Notes: generated by a model not told the origin, from the sequence alone. A stretch of DNA of 64,000 nt from Monodelphis domestica (GCF_027887165.1 NC_077234.1:248092158-248156157), one strand, 5' to 3'. Counted from the first letter of the stretch, positions 35,931 through 48,208 are shown. Numbers and translations: made by a program.

Positions 35931-36994
35931 ATGAAGTCTAAAATATAAAGTCTTTAATGTGTTATTACTGATGAATTTAAAATGAAGTTGAGTCTCATAA
36001 GACTAAGTAAAAATGCATTTCTGGGTGTTTTGTCCTCTCTTTGGAAGTATTTTTTTAGCTCAAAATGTGGAAGCTCTGTATTATGATATCCATGGTAATC
36101 AAGGGGAAGGACAAAGCATGTACGTGACTTTGTTGCTTTGTGAGGACAAATACAAGGAGAGTATTCCACACAGAATAAAGAATGGAAGCTTTCTTGTTTT
36201 ATTTGCTCAAGTTTTGAATAGTCACGACCTAGACTGTATTATGGAATACATTTTATGCTAAACAAATCGCATTCAGGATTTGTTTTTTCCAATCTTATAC
36301 TGAAGGTTGAGGAGTGAGATAGGAGGTAGTAGGAGGGAGAAACTACGGCCTGATTTGACTCCTTAAAGTGTGTAATTTATTGAATCTATGCGTAACGAGT
36401 CATTTTTAGGATGGTCACCTATGGCTTCCCATTGGTATGGTTCCGGTGAAGTTTTGATTTTAAGATTTCTCCAAATATGGCTAACTAAATGGACAACTTG
36501 CCACTTTATTTCTGTCATTTGAATCCATTCTCTCCCTCAGGAGGTTGGCAAATAAGAATCTCTGGAATGGCTAACCAGAGAAGCTGTAAGTCGCAAGCAG
36601 TATGTACTAAGCTATTCTCATCATGAATGATTAGTATTAATATTTATACTTTTCAGATAAGTAAACTAATAAACAGGGAAGAATATGCTCAATTAACCAA
36701 GTCAATAAATGGCAGGACTAGAACATTACAGCTTTCTGACTTACTGACTTGAAAAAGACTTAAACAAATGACAATAGCCCTGGGATGATAAGGATGCAAT
36801 TTTCAAATATCCATATACTTTCTACTACCCATGTGGCACTTCATTTAGTTTTAACTTCTCCTGGGTGAAGCCTTGTCCTTATTTAGGCTGTGAGACATTT
36901 GAGGACAGGGGCCATATCTTATTTATCAAAAACTGATCAGGGGTATCTATTTCCATCCATAATAACAGAAAATGTATTTTTTAAATAAACATAC

Positions 36995-37191
36995 TTTTTA
37001 AACCCTTACTTTCTGTCTTAGAATTGATACTAAAGATCAGTTCCAAGTCAGAAGAACAGAAGGGCTAAGCAACTGGTGTTAAATGACTTGCCCAGGATCA
37101 CATACCTAGGAAGTGTCTGCAGGTAAACTTGAACCCAGGACCTCCTATCTCCAGTTCAGGTTTGCCATCCTCTAAACTACCTAACTGCCTC
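36995..37191 (-). mobile_element. WSINE1/SINE1-type SINE
   Basis: TTTAAACCCTTACTTTCTGT, CTTAGAATTGATACT, AATGACTTGCCCAGGATCAC, TTGAACCCAGGACCTCCTAT, AACTACCTAACTGCCT. Full length, moderately diverged. Confidence 0.93.
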
Positions 37192-37414
37192 CAATTTGTG
37201 TTCTTGATGGTCATCATATAGAATATACACTCATTAGCTGTGAGTGTTTAGAACGGGAATGGTCTTTGAATCTTGGTATTTTTCCTATTTTGTCTGAGAT
37301 ATCTTGGGGAAAAAACCCAAAGTAAAAACTGTCATATTAAAAAAGACTAAAAAATGACGATAGAATTGGGATGTTATTGGAAACAATTTTCAAATATAGA
37401 AGATATAGAAGTGC

Positions 37415-38075
37415 ATTTTGCTGAGAGTAATTGAAACAAGTGGAAAGGTTATTATATTTTATGATACTTAATAAATATTTACATTAAATTTATATTAAAT
37501 CAATAGAAATAATAAATTAAAATATAATGTACTTATATATTATAAATACATATATATGCATATGTATACATATGTATATGTATATGTCTGTTAATATACT
37601 TTGCTGAGTAACTGAAACAAGCAGAAGGAAATTATATTTTATATTATACTTAATATTTATATTTATATTAAATTAATATGAAATAAATATGAACAATAAA
37701 TTAAAAATATAGTGTAATTATATACTATAAATATGTATATATGTGTATGTATACATATGTATATGTAGGTATATATGTATGTGCAGGTATATATGTATAT
37801 GTGGTATATATATTTTAATATGCTTTGTTAATATACTTTGTTACTGTTAATACTGTTAATATACTTTGCTGAGAGTAATTGAAACAAGCAGTAGGAAATT
37901 ATATTTTATAAGATACTTAATATTTATATTTAAATATTTAATCAACATGAACAATACATTTAAAACATAATATACTTATATAAGTATTTAGGTATCTATG
38001 TATGTGTACATGTGTACATCTATGTGTGCATATATGTGTAAGTATGTTGATATACTTAAAGACTAGGCTGAGTGG
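37415..38075. repeat. AT-rich three-copy direct repeat with TATG tracts
   Basis: The motif TTGCTGAGAGTAATTGAAAC (with small changes) begins three copies at about 37418, 37601 and 37866. Each continues with AAATTATATTTTATA, a TTAATATTTATATT run and a TATATA/TATGTA tract. Copy spacing is 183 and 265, the difference coming from the variable TA/TATG tract. Confidence 0.85.
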
Positions 38076-38559
38076 TATGCTTGTGAGATCAAGAGTGTGT
38101 GTGTGTGTGACTGTGTTGTGCTTGTCTATTTTCTGGGGTACAAAAATCTAAAATATTTTTTTTACTCTAACCATGAAAAATGCAAATGAACCAGGCATAT
38201 GTTGTAATAAGGAACATAAGCTTAGTGTAATGGCTTATTAAGAGATGTCTGGGAGCTTTAATGTAAATCAATACTAATTATAATAACTGGTATATAAAAC
38301 TTCATTTCTTTATTTTATATTGTATTAATACATAATCTTTATATTTCATATAATTATAATATCCTATTATATACTCAAAATATGTATAGATATATGAAAA
38401 ACAAATAAGTTTTCCAAATATCTAAATTTATTCCCAACAACAACCTCCAGGCATGGTTATTACCTGCCTTTTTACCAGAGAAAGTGAGGGTGAGAAAGGC
38501 TCGAGTGTCCTATCCAGGATCAGAAGGCTACTCTGTCCAGAAGACTAGACTGTCCAGCC

Positions 38560-39060
38560 CCCTCTCTATCTCCTCTGTCCCGCCCAGCGGCCCCTAAGGA
38601 CCTAGAGCTCCTGGGCTCTCGTTAGAAAACATGGCGCCCAATTCCCCCGATCTCCGCCCTAAAGGCCATTTCTTACTCCGTGGAAATCTTGGCTATGGTG
38701 TCGCAAGAACTGTACTCCACGCCGGTAAAGATGTCCTTGCACTGCCCCGTCCGGATGCCGTTGAGCCAGTCTCCCGGCGTGCGGAAGCCGGGGATGTCCA
38801 CGCTGCTTTGGTCCAAGAGAAGGTTTGACGGCCTGGAAGAGAGGAAAGTCATCAAGGCTTGGGGCGAAGAGTCAGCGAAGGCTCGCGCGGAGTCTACAAC
38901 CCGGCAGCAGCGTCCGTGGGGCTCCTCGGCTCCACGTGGCGCCCCTGCTCGTTTGTGGGATTTATCTGCCACTTAGGGCTCATCTGTTCAAGCTGGCAGC
39001 TCGGAGGAAGCGCCTGTAATCATCCTGTCTAAGGAGCCCGACGACTCAGCTCGCGCCTGC
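38560..39060. promoter_or_regulatory. GC- and CpG-rich pocket around the SAM exon
   Basis: By eye this half-kilobase is far richer in G+C and CpG than the surrounding AT-rich intron: repeated CCGCC, GGCGC, GCGCGG, CCCGG and CACGTGGCGC strings. It covers the SAM exon and extends 200 bases above and 100 below. It may be a small intragenic CpG island, possibly an internal or antisense promoter, or a gene-conversion hotspot. The short ORFs on both strands reflect the low stop-codon density of GC-rich DNA. Confidence 0.5.
38677..38832 (-). CDS. EPHA3: EPHA3 exon (human exon 16 equivalent): linker and SAM domain
   Basis: Exon of 156 bp: one base completing Arg, 51 codons, and two bases (GA) of an Asp codon finished in the last exon. 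It encodes PSNLLLDQSSVDIPGFRTPG, then DWLNGIRTGQCKDIFTGVEY, then SSCDTIAKIST. This is the start and middle of the cytoplasmic SAM domain, a helical interaction module; the Tyr in GVEYSS is conserved in Eph SAM domains. Acceptor CTCTTCCAG and donor GTAAGA are good. Codon use is strikingly GC-rich (CCG, GGC, CGG, ACG, GTG) compared with the two kinase exons, and the surrounding intron is CpG-rich. Compared with remembered human EPHA3, replacements cluster here (about nine in 51), while the flanking exons are nearly unchanged. No frameshift or stop. Confidence 0.96.
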
Positions 39061-39768
39061 ATTTTAAATCACTGAAGCTGTGCCAAGGCAGGATATATAG
39101 GCTGACATTATAATCTAATTTGTTTAACCATTAGCAAGGATGATGCTCATTTAGGGTATATTTATGGGAATAGACAAGAAGGCCCAAATATTGGTCTGGT
39201 TGCTTAGGAGATACGTCTTCTTCCCAGCTCACAGGCTGCCCTCTGAATGTTCATTTGCAGATATGATTCACTCGGCTTTCAGAAGGCTTCTTTGAACCTT
39301 CCAGGCTGCTCTGAAAGGAGACTGTGAAGTCAGCAGAGCCTGGCGGGTGTTGCTACAAAGAATGTCACAGATTCCATTAAGGAATCATACCACAAAAGGA
39401 ATCAAAACTGAAATGTAAATAGTGTGAAGTGAAAACCGGCCACCCTGAAACATATGAACTAAAGGCAGATCCAGAGATACCTTTTCCAGATAATTTCAAA
39501 GGAATGAAAACTAGATGTGTACTTTTTCTTTTAGCAAAAATAAATGAAAAACAAAAAAACAAAAATAACTCATTTGACTACTTTCTCATCTCTGAAATTG
39601 CTTGTGAGAATGGTCTATACATGATTTGACCAAGGGCAATGATGAAAACATAAAAGATAAAAAATTGGGCTTTCACGGTGGGTTTTTATGGTCAAGCCGC
39701 ATCATGGTGATGTAATTATAAATTACCATTGTGCCTTTTTTACTGTGTTTTTCTTTTAAAGAGCATTT

Positions 39769-39975
39769 AGCAGGGCAGCTGGTAAACTCAGTGGATTGAG
39801 AGTCAGGCCTAGAGATGGGAAGTCCTGGGTTCAAATCTGACCTTAGGCACTTCCTGACTGTGACCCTAGATAAGTCACTTAACTCCCATTGCCTAGCCCT
39901 TACCACTCTTTTGCCTTGGAATCAAAAATAGTGTTGATTTTTAGTGGAAGGTAAGGCTTTTATTTATTTTTTTTT
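39769..39975 (+). mobile_element. WSINE1/SINE1-type SINE with TSD
   Basis: CAGGGCAGCTGGTAAACTCA, GGCCTAGAGATGGGAAGTCC, TGGGTTCAAATCTGACCTTA, CCATTGCCTAGCCCTTACCA, TTGCCTTGGAATC, T/A-rich tail. Target duplication AAGAGCATTT at 39759-39768 and 39976-39985. Confidence 0.95.
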
Positions 39976-40039
39976 AAGAGCATTTGGCTTCACAGAATGA
40001 AGACCTCAAAACTTTATGATAGTCACAATATTTTGAAAC

Positions 40040-40375
40040 ATTTTAAGGTTTGATAAGCATGTTACATATATTATATCTTTTGACCCTTACAATAACTCTG
40101 TTAGGTAGGTGCTTATCCCCATTTTGCACATAAAAAACTATGTTGGAAAGAGGTGAAGGGATTTTCCCAGAATCTTCATAGGATTAAAAATCTAGACCTT
40201 AAAAGATCTTGGATTCTGCCTAGTCCAGCTCTCTCATTTTTTAGATGAGGAAACTGATCCCAAAAGAGACTAAATAACTTGCCCAAAATAATATGAATAG
40301 CAAAGTTCTGAGGCAGGTTTCAAACTCAGATCTTCTTGGCCCTAAGTCCAATATTCTGTTCATTGTTCATAGATT
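40040..40375 (-). mobile_element. MIR fragments (one or two copies)
   Basis: ATATCTTTTGACCCTTACAA, TAACTCTGTTAGGTAGGTGC, TTATCCCCATTTTGCAC, and again TTTTTTAGATGAGGAAACTG, TAACTTGCCCAAAATAATAT, TTTCAAACTCAGATCTTCTT. Two reverse-MIR cores in a row suggest a duplication or two insertions. Confidence 0.7.
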
Positions 40376-40816
40376 ATCCCCAACCACATAGTTTTATCTT
40401 TTATTAAAGAGAATTTTCACAATGGGCAATGAAGGTTTCCTAAAGTGCATGGTGGACAAAACTAGGGGGTGGTATATTACTATTTTGACTTACATATAAG
40501 AAGTGGCATAAGAAAGACTGCAAAGAAATAAAAGATCAGAGAATAAGGACGGCTGGTCTTGAGGGCAGAAAGTAAGGCACACCAGAAGGTCCAAATAAGT
40601 GGTGCAGTGATTCCCACAAAATGATGAGATCTCTATGAATTTATATGAAGACATGGATAGTAGTTGCACAGGATAGGAAGCTATTGATGAATTATTATCT
40701 GCACTATTGGAGAGGTTATCCCCACCAATGAAATTATGGATCTACAAAAGTCTAAAAAAGTTGTTTCCATAATGGTAACTCCCCAACTATCCACAAACTC
40801 TAGAAATAAGTCAAAC

Positions 40817-40822
40817 CAAAAG

Positions 40823-40890
<68 letters not shown>

Positions 40891-40891
40891 C

Positions 40892-40922
<31 letters not shown>

Positions 40923-40941
40923 GACAGACAGACAGAGAGAC

Positions 40942-41017
<76 letters not shown>

Positions 41018-41021
41018 AGAA

Positions 41022-41058
<37 letters not shown>

Positions 41059-41213
41059 AAGAGAGAGAAAGGGAGGAAGGGAGAGAGAGGAAGGGAGGGA
41101 GAGAGAGAAAGAGGGAGAGAGAGGAGACAGAAAGAGAGAGAGACAGAGAAAGAGAGTCAGAGAGATACAGAGAGAGAGAAGAGAGAGACAGACAGACACA
41201 CAGAGAGAGAGAA
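40817..41213 (+). repeat. Polypurine (GA)n/(GACA)n/(GGGA)n tract
   Basis: About 390 bp, nearly all purine on the plus strand apart from scattered C in CAGA units. The ORFs on both strands (176-178 codons of Arg/Glu or Ser/Leu) are translations of this repeat, not genes. On the EPHA3 transcript strand it is a CU-rich intronic run. Confidence 0.97.
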
Positions 41214-42369
41214 TCATTATTTCCTATAAGAAGTCTATTATGAGGCTGCTAGACATGGTGTGCTAAAGAGAATGATAACAAGAGAAATTAAGCCAAATTT
41301 CAGTTTATAGGAAACTTTTATCAAGGAGTCTATTATTTCTTGGTAATACATCTTCCTATGCCCATAGCCCCATCAGCAACTAGGCTCAGGGATATTTTTG
41401 TTTATAACTTTTCCACCATAGAAATGAGAATGGAACTAATAAATTCATGAATCTCTGTTGAATTGAGCTTGACATCGGGAAAAATGCCCCTGCGTTAGCC
41501 AACAGATCATTTATTTGTAGTATCCTCTGAGTAAGAGAGGTATTGTGGCCCAGAACATAAAATACCAACCTGGAGTCAAAAAGAACAAAGTTCAAGTCCT
41601 GCTTCTGACATATATACACACAACCAAGTGACTCATCACTTAACTTAGCAGCATTCCAGACAACTCTGAAACAATGCAAAATACATAGGAGTTGCTGATC
41701 TAAATGAGGGAAAGGATTAGCAGGGAGTTTACTCATATGGATGAAATTATAGGACTAAATCAAAACTGAAACAAAGAAAAAGCAAACAAAACTAAACTTA
41801 ATTAAAACAAAGAACGAGACCCAGAAACAATCAAGCAGGTGTCTTGAAAATTGTATCTCAATAAAATATTCTGGGAAATTACTGATAGGCTGACTCAATT
41901 ATACCCATTCTTCCTAGACATGATAGGAGAATCCTGCCAATTTATTGCTTCCAAATTCAGAAATAGAATTACAATGGAGCTTGGGATTCTTTCCCTATGT
42001 TAGCTTTACAGCTACAATTCCCTTCTATCATTACTATTATGGCCATATTTATAGAGATTTATAATCTATAAAATACTGTAACTGCATTCTCGTGCTTGAT
42101 CCTCACAACTGCACAGAGTGCAGAGTGATTTTGTTTTTGTCCATATTAGTGAGTTTATTGGTGTTGGGAACTCAATGGTGAGGAAATCTCCTCTCCTTGT
42201 ATAGATTGGCAACTGCTTTTCAACTTAGCATCTTAGAGAATTTGGGACTCTGAGAGGTAGTTTACCCATAGTTGCTCAGCTCTTCTTAGCAGAGGAAGTA
42301 CTTGCACTGAGGTTTTCTTTACTTGGATGCAAGCTCTAGAGATTAGATTTCCTCTTTTCCTAATATTAT

Positions 42370-42520
42370 TATTCTCATGTTGGAGATAAGGAAGTTGAGT
42401 CTAAGAGAGGAGAAATGTCTTGCTTATGGTCAAATAACTAGTAAGCAGCAAAACCAATATTGAAACCCAGATATTTTGCTTGTAAATCTAAGGCTCTTTT
42501 TATTATCCCAGATCTCTAGG
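42370..42520 (-). mobile_element. MIR fragment
   Basis: ATTATTCTCATGTTGGAGAT, AAGGAAGTTGAGTC, GGTCAAATAACTAGTAAGCA, TTGAAACCCAGATATTTTGC: reverse MIR core and B-box region. Confidence 0.65.
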
Positions 42521-43099
42521 GGAAGTATTAAAAAAAAATCTAGGTGCAATGGTGAAAATAGAACATTTCTGTTCTCTCTGTTCTGTCTCCATTCCCATAA
42601 GACTAGGCTGTCTTACTTGCATGTACATTTTTAATAAAAGACTTAACCTTCTCTTATCCCTATCCATTTCTTCATGGCAGTCAGCTTTTCTCTGAATGGA
42701 AAAAGGGCTTCAGCAAAACGCGAGTTTTATGTCATCTTGCTTCTTGTTTATCTGCCCTGCACATTTGTTCACTTTCTTCCTCTCTCTCCTTTACTAATTA
42801 ATAGTCCAACCTACCTCTTGTTTGACCAGAACAAAGTCCAGACTAACTGCCATCTTATGTAGCTGTTGAATTTCCGTGTTCTTTATTTTATTACATGATT
42901 TGGCACCAAGAGAGAAAAGCAAACCACATAATGGCTAGATAATGGGGTAGTCTAGTTAATTAGATTTGCCAATTAATGATGAGATTAATCACTTCTATCA
43001 TACAAAACTCCAATTTTCATATTTAAAGAGTAGTCAGTGTTGAACGCTGACCCACAAGCATGCACTTGGCCACATTCAATAAATGATCAAGTCCTATGA

Positions 43100-43330
43100 C
43101 TCTACTTCTATAACATCTCCCATATGTTTTCTTCTCTTCATTCATGATGCCATAACCAGATGTCTTTATAAACCTAGACGACTGCAATAGCTACCTCCTA
43201 CCCAGGCACCTATCTGTCTTCTTTCTAGCATCCATCCCTTCACATTGCTACCAAAACAATCTTTCTCACCACTGTGAACAAATCACTTTCCTAATGGCCA
43301 GTAGGATACAATTCTATTTGCGTTTGACAC
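43100..43330 (+). mobile_element. L2 LINE 3' region
   Basis: ACATCTCCCATATGTTTTCT, AGACGACTGCAATAGCTACC, CTACCCAGGCACCTATCTGT, TGCTACCAAAACAATCTTTC, GTGAACAAATCACTTTCCTA: plus-strand L2 order. Confidence 0.75.
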
Positions 43331-43439
43331 TCCTGGTCTAGATAATGAAAGACAAATACCTTAGCCAAGAATTTAAGGAGGGTACACAGGGTTAGCGGGC
43401 ATAAGTAGACAAAGTTCTAGTAAAGGAGACTATTATGGA

Positions 43440-44470
43440 ACATTCAGACAAGTACAAGGACCACAGGAGAGAGCTGTGTAATGAAAACTTTAGTGTCATG
43501 GAAACCTATAAAGAAGAAGGCATCCAGGAGGAGATGGTGGTCAACAGTGTCAAAGGTTACAAAGAGATCAAGAAGAATGTTGATTGAAAAAAGACCATTA
43601 GATTTGCCAAATAAGAGATAACAGACGAGCCTTTGAAAATGCAATTTCTGTTGAGTGAGCTTAGAAGCCAAACTGCAGAGAGTAAAGAAGAGAAAGAGAT
43701 GAGGGAACGTGGAGGCACTTATTGTGGATGGCTTTCTTAAAGGAGCTTGGCCACAAAGGGCAGAAGAAACATTGAATGACAATGATCAGGGATCAAAGTA
43801 TCAAATGAGAGTTTTTCCAAGGATGGGAGAAACATTGGCATTAAGAAGCAAAGGGCAGCCAGGAAGGAACAAGTAGACAGGGAGAGATGGAAGGTAAGTG
43901 ATAGAAGGGACGATAACAGAGTGGAAAATCTGTTGGAAGAGATGAGATATAATGAAATTGCTTGTACATGGGGAAGGGTTAGGCTTGAAAAGGATTAATG
44001 GCACCTTTTCATGTGAGATAGGGATAAATGAGGAGAAAAGGGCAGAAAGGATGTGAGTGATAAGAGAAGAGGGAAAGAGGAAGAAGCTTATGGGAAGTGT
44101 CCTCTTTTTTTCTATAAAAATATGAGTCAAAGATGAGAGGATAGGGGTGGAAATGGGAAGTTTGGGGAGGGGTGAAAAGGTTTGGAAGAGCCACTGTGAA
44201 GAGTGAGATAGTGGGTTCATTAGGGAAATAATGGGAGACAAAGTGTCACAAGAACAACAAAAACAGATTGGCTAGAATAATAAATTTATAAAGGAGAATC
44301 ATGTGTCATGAGGTTGGAAAAGTAGTTTGGGAGACTTTAAATGGCAAGGCAATGAAGTGACAATGGTGAAGAAACCTATGGATGAGGAAAATAATATAAA
44401 AAGGATCTCTAATGGGAGGGAAATCATGATACTGAAAAAAAGAGAACAAAAGTGACATATCAGAGAGGTA
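43440..44470 (-). mobile_element. L2 LINE reverse transcriptase remnant
   Basis: On the minus strand, the ORF at 43782-43444 includes LHFQRLVCYLLFGKSNGLFS and a TFDTVDHHLLLDAFFFIGF block, the FDTVDH motif of the L2 reverse transcriptase. The ORF at 44241-43801 carries the upstream part (SLMNPLSHSSQWLF...). Two frames are needed and the catalytic YADD block is not seen, so this is a dead fragment. It lies convergent to the plus-strand L2 piece at 43100-43330, so they are separate copies. Confidence 0.85.
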
Positions 44471-44929
44471 AACATTTTAATGTCCTGCCCAGCTCTGGGG
44501 GTGACTTTTCATAGTTTTATTGTAAAGAAGAAAAAAAGAAGATGAATATGGAGGTTTCATGTCCTAACATCTTGCAGATTTCGACATGGATCATGAATTT
44601 GAATCCTCCTTAAGTATGATCTCTATGATTCTGGCTAAATGTGGCTGCTGATTCAGTTCAGGCTACCCTCTAGAGTTGCCACAGAAGAAACCAAGAGCCT
44701 TGGGTACAAAGCTCAAGATGGCCCTTATGCCTCACCTCTGACATGATCTCTGATTTTTCCAATCACACAGTACCCACAGCTAAAGATGGGCTAAGGCTGT
44801 GCTCTTTGGAAGTTTTCAGAAAATCACAAATTTGGATTAATGAAATCAATTCTGGACCATTTTAATGAACAATTAAATTAGGTCTGTTACTTAACTTAGA
44901 CATTCTTGTAAAATAGAATCAATTATAAA

Positions 44930-45065
44930 ATGATTGACATGGAGATATATATTATATAACAACATATGTACAACCTTTATTTTATTACTTGCCTTCCTTG
45001 GGAAGGGAGACTGAGGTGGGAGAGTAGGAGAAAACATGGATGACGAAATATCAGAAAAAAATCCT
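44930..45065 (+). mobile_element. Possible L1 3' end fragment
   Basis: Resembles the marsupial L1 tail (ATATGTACAACCTTTATTTT, ATTACTTGCCTTCCTTGGGA, then a purine-rich run). Weak. Confidence 0.4.
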
Positions 45066-45359
45066 AAAAAAATATATTAACGTAATCTGGGGAAATAATT
45101 TCATTAAAAAATTAAAAGATAACAATATTCTCACAACTCTAGCCTCTGAGACCCCAGATCAAAGAAAGACAGGAAGGTGGTTAAAGAGGAAAAAAATGTC
45201 CCCGCGAAAGGATCTGTTATCAAAAAGAAGTTTGCAATCTGTGTAATTATGAAATATATCCCCAAATGGTACAGAAGTAGAACTTGGTGACCTGCTGGAA
45301 GATACTCAGAGGAAAATAATGGTGGAATAATAATGGAATAATGGTGGTTGCCTTGTTAC

Positions 45360-45430
45360 TTGCGGTGTTTTGGAGCACTTAGCACGGTTCCTGATATTGA
45401 GAAGGGGCTTAATAAATGTTGATGAGTTGG
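45360..45430 (+). mobile_element. L2 LINE 3' terminus
   Basis: GGAGCACTTAGCACGGTTCC, GAAGGGGCTTAATAAATGTT, GATGAGTTGG: the last part of the L2 tail. Confidence 0.7.
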
Positions 45431-46194
45431 TTGAGACACAACAAGCATTGTAGACAAGAGTTACTGTGAGGTTTCAGCACGGCTCCTTCTGTATTCTTAA
45501 ATCTGTATTTCAGATGATAGCTGACATGAACATTAAAGGACTTCACTCGAATCACGCACGCATTCACTCTGGTCTGTTATTCTAATCCTCTACTATCCCT
45601 GTAAGTGAATGGGATGCTCTCCCACACCCCTTGTGCTCTCCACCATTCAGTGCTAAAATCTAGCTTCCACTCATTCCCCAGAGTTTGCAGTAGCAAATCA
45701 AGACCTCCCGATTAAGGGATGTAACAAGATGGGTGGTTGGTGTTTAAAAGAATTTAAAGGAAAAAGAAAGATTCTAAATTATGTAAGAATTGATTAAAAA
45801 CAAAAGGGAAGAATTATTTAACGTGTGGTTGGCACGGATGCCTTTCCATGATCTTATGTAGAATGGTCTGATATTTCATACGGGATATCAAGTATTTGTA
45901 CTGCAGGGGTAAGTGACGGCTGCCTAACTTGTTTGTTTGCTTTTGTCCCATTGCCTCAATTTGCTGCATCATGAAGGGTCATACTGTGATTTTCAAAAAT
46001 AATTGATATGTCACTACTCTGCCAACAAATATCACTGGCAAGATTTTTAGACTGGACAAAAAAAATGCTCTTGAGCAATTAAATAAAATTTAAGCATATT
46101 ATTTATTTCATTTTTCATAAAGTTCTATTGGGATTTATTTAATAATTGCACAATATATTAATGTAGTACCATAAGTAGGTAATTTATAAATAAG

Positions 46195-46330
46195 TGGCTA
46201 TATTGTGAGGTGGTAAAGTGGACAGAATATTGGATCTGGGATGCTTAGGAAGATCTTACTTCACGTCCTGTTGCTGATTCTTACTAACTGTGAAGCTGGT
46301 TGATATTGCTTATGTTTAAGGCATTTTTTT
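46195..46330 (+). mobile_element. MIR-like SINE 5' half
   Basis: GTGGTAAAGTGGACAGAATA, TTGGATCTGGGATGCTTAGG, TTCTTACTAACTGTGAAGC: forward head of a MIR/MAR-like SINE, degraded. Confidence 0.5.
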
Positions 46331-48207
46331 CTTTCAAATTTGCCAGTTGATACTGACTAATATTGGGAGTTACTGTGTTTTTTAATTACTCATCACCTCA
46401 AAAGGCCCAATTTTCACGAAGTATTTAGAAATTAGAGGACAGCAATACACAAATGAAGATTTTTCCCTGTGAAATAAGCTGTTTTTAATAAAATTGTAGA
46501 TTCAGAACTAGATAGAATGACCATAAAGGAGATCTAGAGCAACACTTCCATCTTACAAATAATCAGATCAAACTTTAAGTGGTGATAATTTGACCAAGTT
46601 TACCAAAAATATTAAGGGGTAGAACTATGGTTTGAACCCAGGCTCCCTGGCCTCAAATCCAGCACTTGTTCTATTGTTATGAGCCTTTGTTATTCTTGCT
46701 TAGAAAGTATCGGATGCTTCATAGTTCTGTGATTTCAAAAGCCTTTTAGAACAAGACTCTTTCTGTGTGTGCATATGGACACACATGTGTCTGCGAGATG
46801 GATACACACATGTATTTTGCCCTTAATGAAACTAACTTGAAGAATTTCCGTTTCTGTTACATCCAAAGTCAGGCTCTCAGTTAATGGATGTACAACGTTT
46901 ACATAAAAGAAGGAAAATCCTCCAGCCATTCCAAATGAATATGTCTAGGAAAAGTTAGCCAAAGAGTCATTACTACATGAGCATGCCAGAAGACAAAGCA
47001 ATAAAAAGCAATCAGCTGCAGAAAATTTAGAAAAGGAAATGATGTGAAAAGTAGGAAAGACGACAGTTTCAGACATCATCTAGAGACGCAAGTGGCACGT
47101 ATGTCCCTGAATACATGTGGGGGATAAACAGTAGCTGGGGAGCAGCACCTACCTTGGTCCTGCTGTTTTACCCACGAATAGCAGCAAGTTTTATTTATGG
47201 TTTTGCGGGTGTGAAGTATCAAACCTCAGGACATTTATTCAGAATATTGATGAAGTGTGCTTTAGAGGAAAGTGTAAGTAAGAGAGTTCATTCCTTCAAA
47301 GCAAACTCTAGTGAAAATATGTTTTAAAAGAGCCTGGCTCAACACAGTTTAGAGGAAATTAGTCTAAACAAGTTGAAATGGAACAGGATGCAGAGATTAG
47401 GGATTAGAGTGGCCCAACAGAGTTTTTATGTTTCTAGCTTGGATCAAAGCATCACCAAGACCAAAAAAATGACCTAATTTTAATGTAAGTGACCCCAGAA
47501 TAACCAGCACTGTAAAGTATCATTTTTCCCCTCACAGGGTTTCTCTGAGGATTGCAAGCAAAAATTGGTTCCGTTCCTCCTCAGAGAGGACATCTGGATA
47601 GTTTATCAATGAATAGGAATTTGTCTCTCACTGTGAAGAGCCTGTGATGTCTCTTCACATGCACCAAGGGAACTCTGGGCTTTTTGAGCATCTGCGTAGA
47701 TCGGCATTTTTTTGGACCCATCCCCCAGACAGTGGTCTGACTGGGAAATTTATGGGCTGGATGATGTGCGCCATGAGCTCACACTTTGACTGGACAAATT
47801 AGATGGGTTTCAATCCATGCAGCTGTAAACGACGTCCTGCAGAGTTCCACCTGATCTTTTACAGCTTTTCATAAATCAGTACCTACTAGTCACAGACTGT
47901 GGTCATTAAAAAGAAATCATGGAAATTACATATTTGCTCAAGGGAAGCAAAAACCGAATGCTCCACCTAGTCTGTCTCCCTCCTCCCTGTTAGGCTGGTA
48001 ACCCCCCTCCACACACACCCCTCTTGCTGGTTTTCCTAGTCTCGCCCCTCTAGAGTACAACAGAGAAGGGCAGGGTCCGATTTTTTCTGTCTCCTCTTTT
48101 TATCACCATGTATAATCCACACCGATTAATACAGAGCACTTAAGGACTCTCCCCACCAACAAAGAGTTACAGATTCCCAGAATAAACATCTAGTGTTTGA
48201 TGCAATA

Positions 48208-48208
48208 C

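Larger units (their letters stand above)
32825..38676 (-). other. EPHA3: EPHA3 intron between SAM exon and last exon
   Basis: Intron of about 5.9 kb. It holds a truncated SINE (33575-33665), a hAT element split by a SINE (34354-35062), two more SINEs (35725-35930, 36995-37191) and an AT-rich three-copy repeat (37415-38075). The first 700 bases above the last exon (32840-33560) are richer in CpG than most of the window and carry overlapping short ORFs on the plus strand that I do not consider genes. Confidence 0.9.

Noticed and set aside
38631..39019. Overlapping ORFs on both strands around the SAM exon
   Set aside because: Only the frame of the minus-strand exon between its splice sites is coding; the others are shadows in GC-rich DNA.
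40681..41266. ORFs of 176-178 codons on both strands
   Set aside because: They are Arg/Glu and Ser/Leu translations of the GA-rich tract; no stop codons can arise in pure GA repeats.
43444..44241. Possible new reverse transcriptase gene
   Set aside because: The FDTVDH motif and the context match an old L2 LINE; two frames, no catalytic block, clearly dead.
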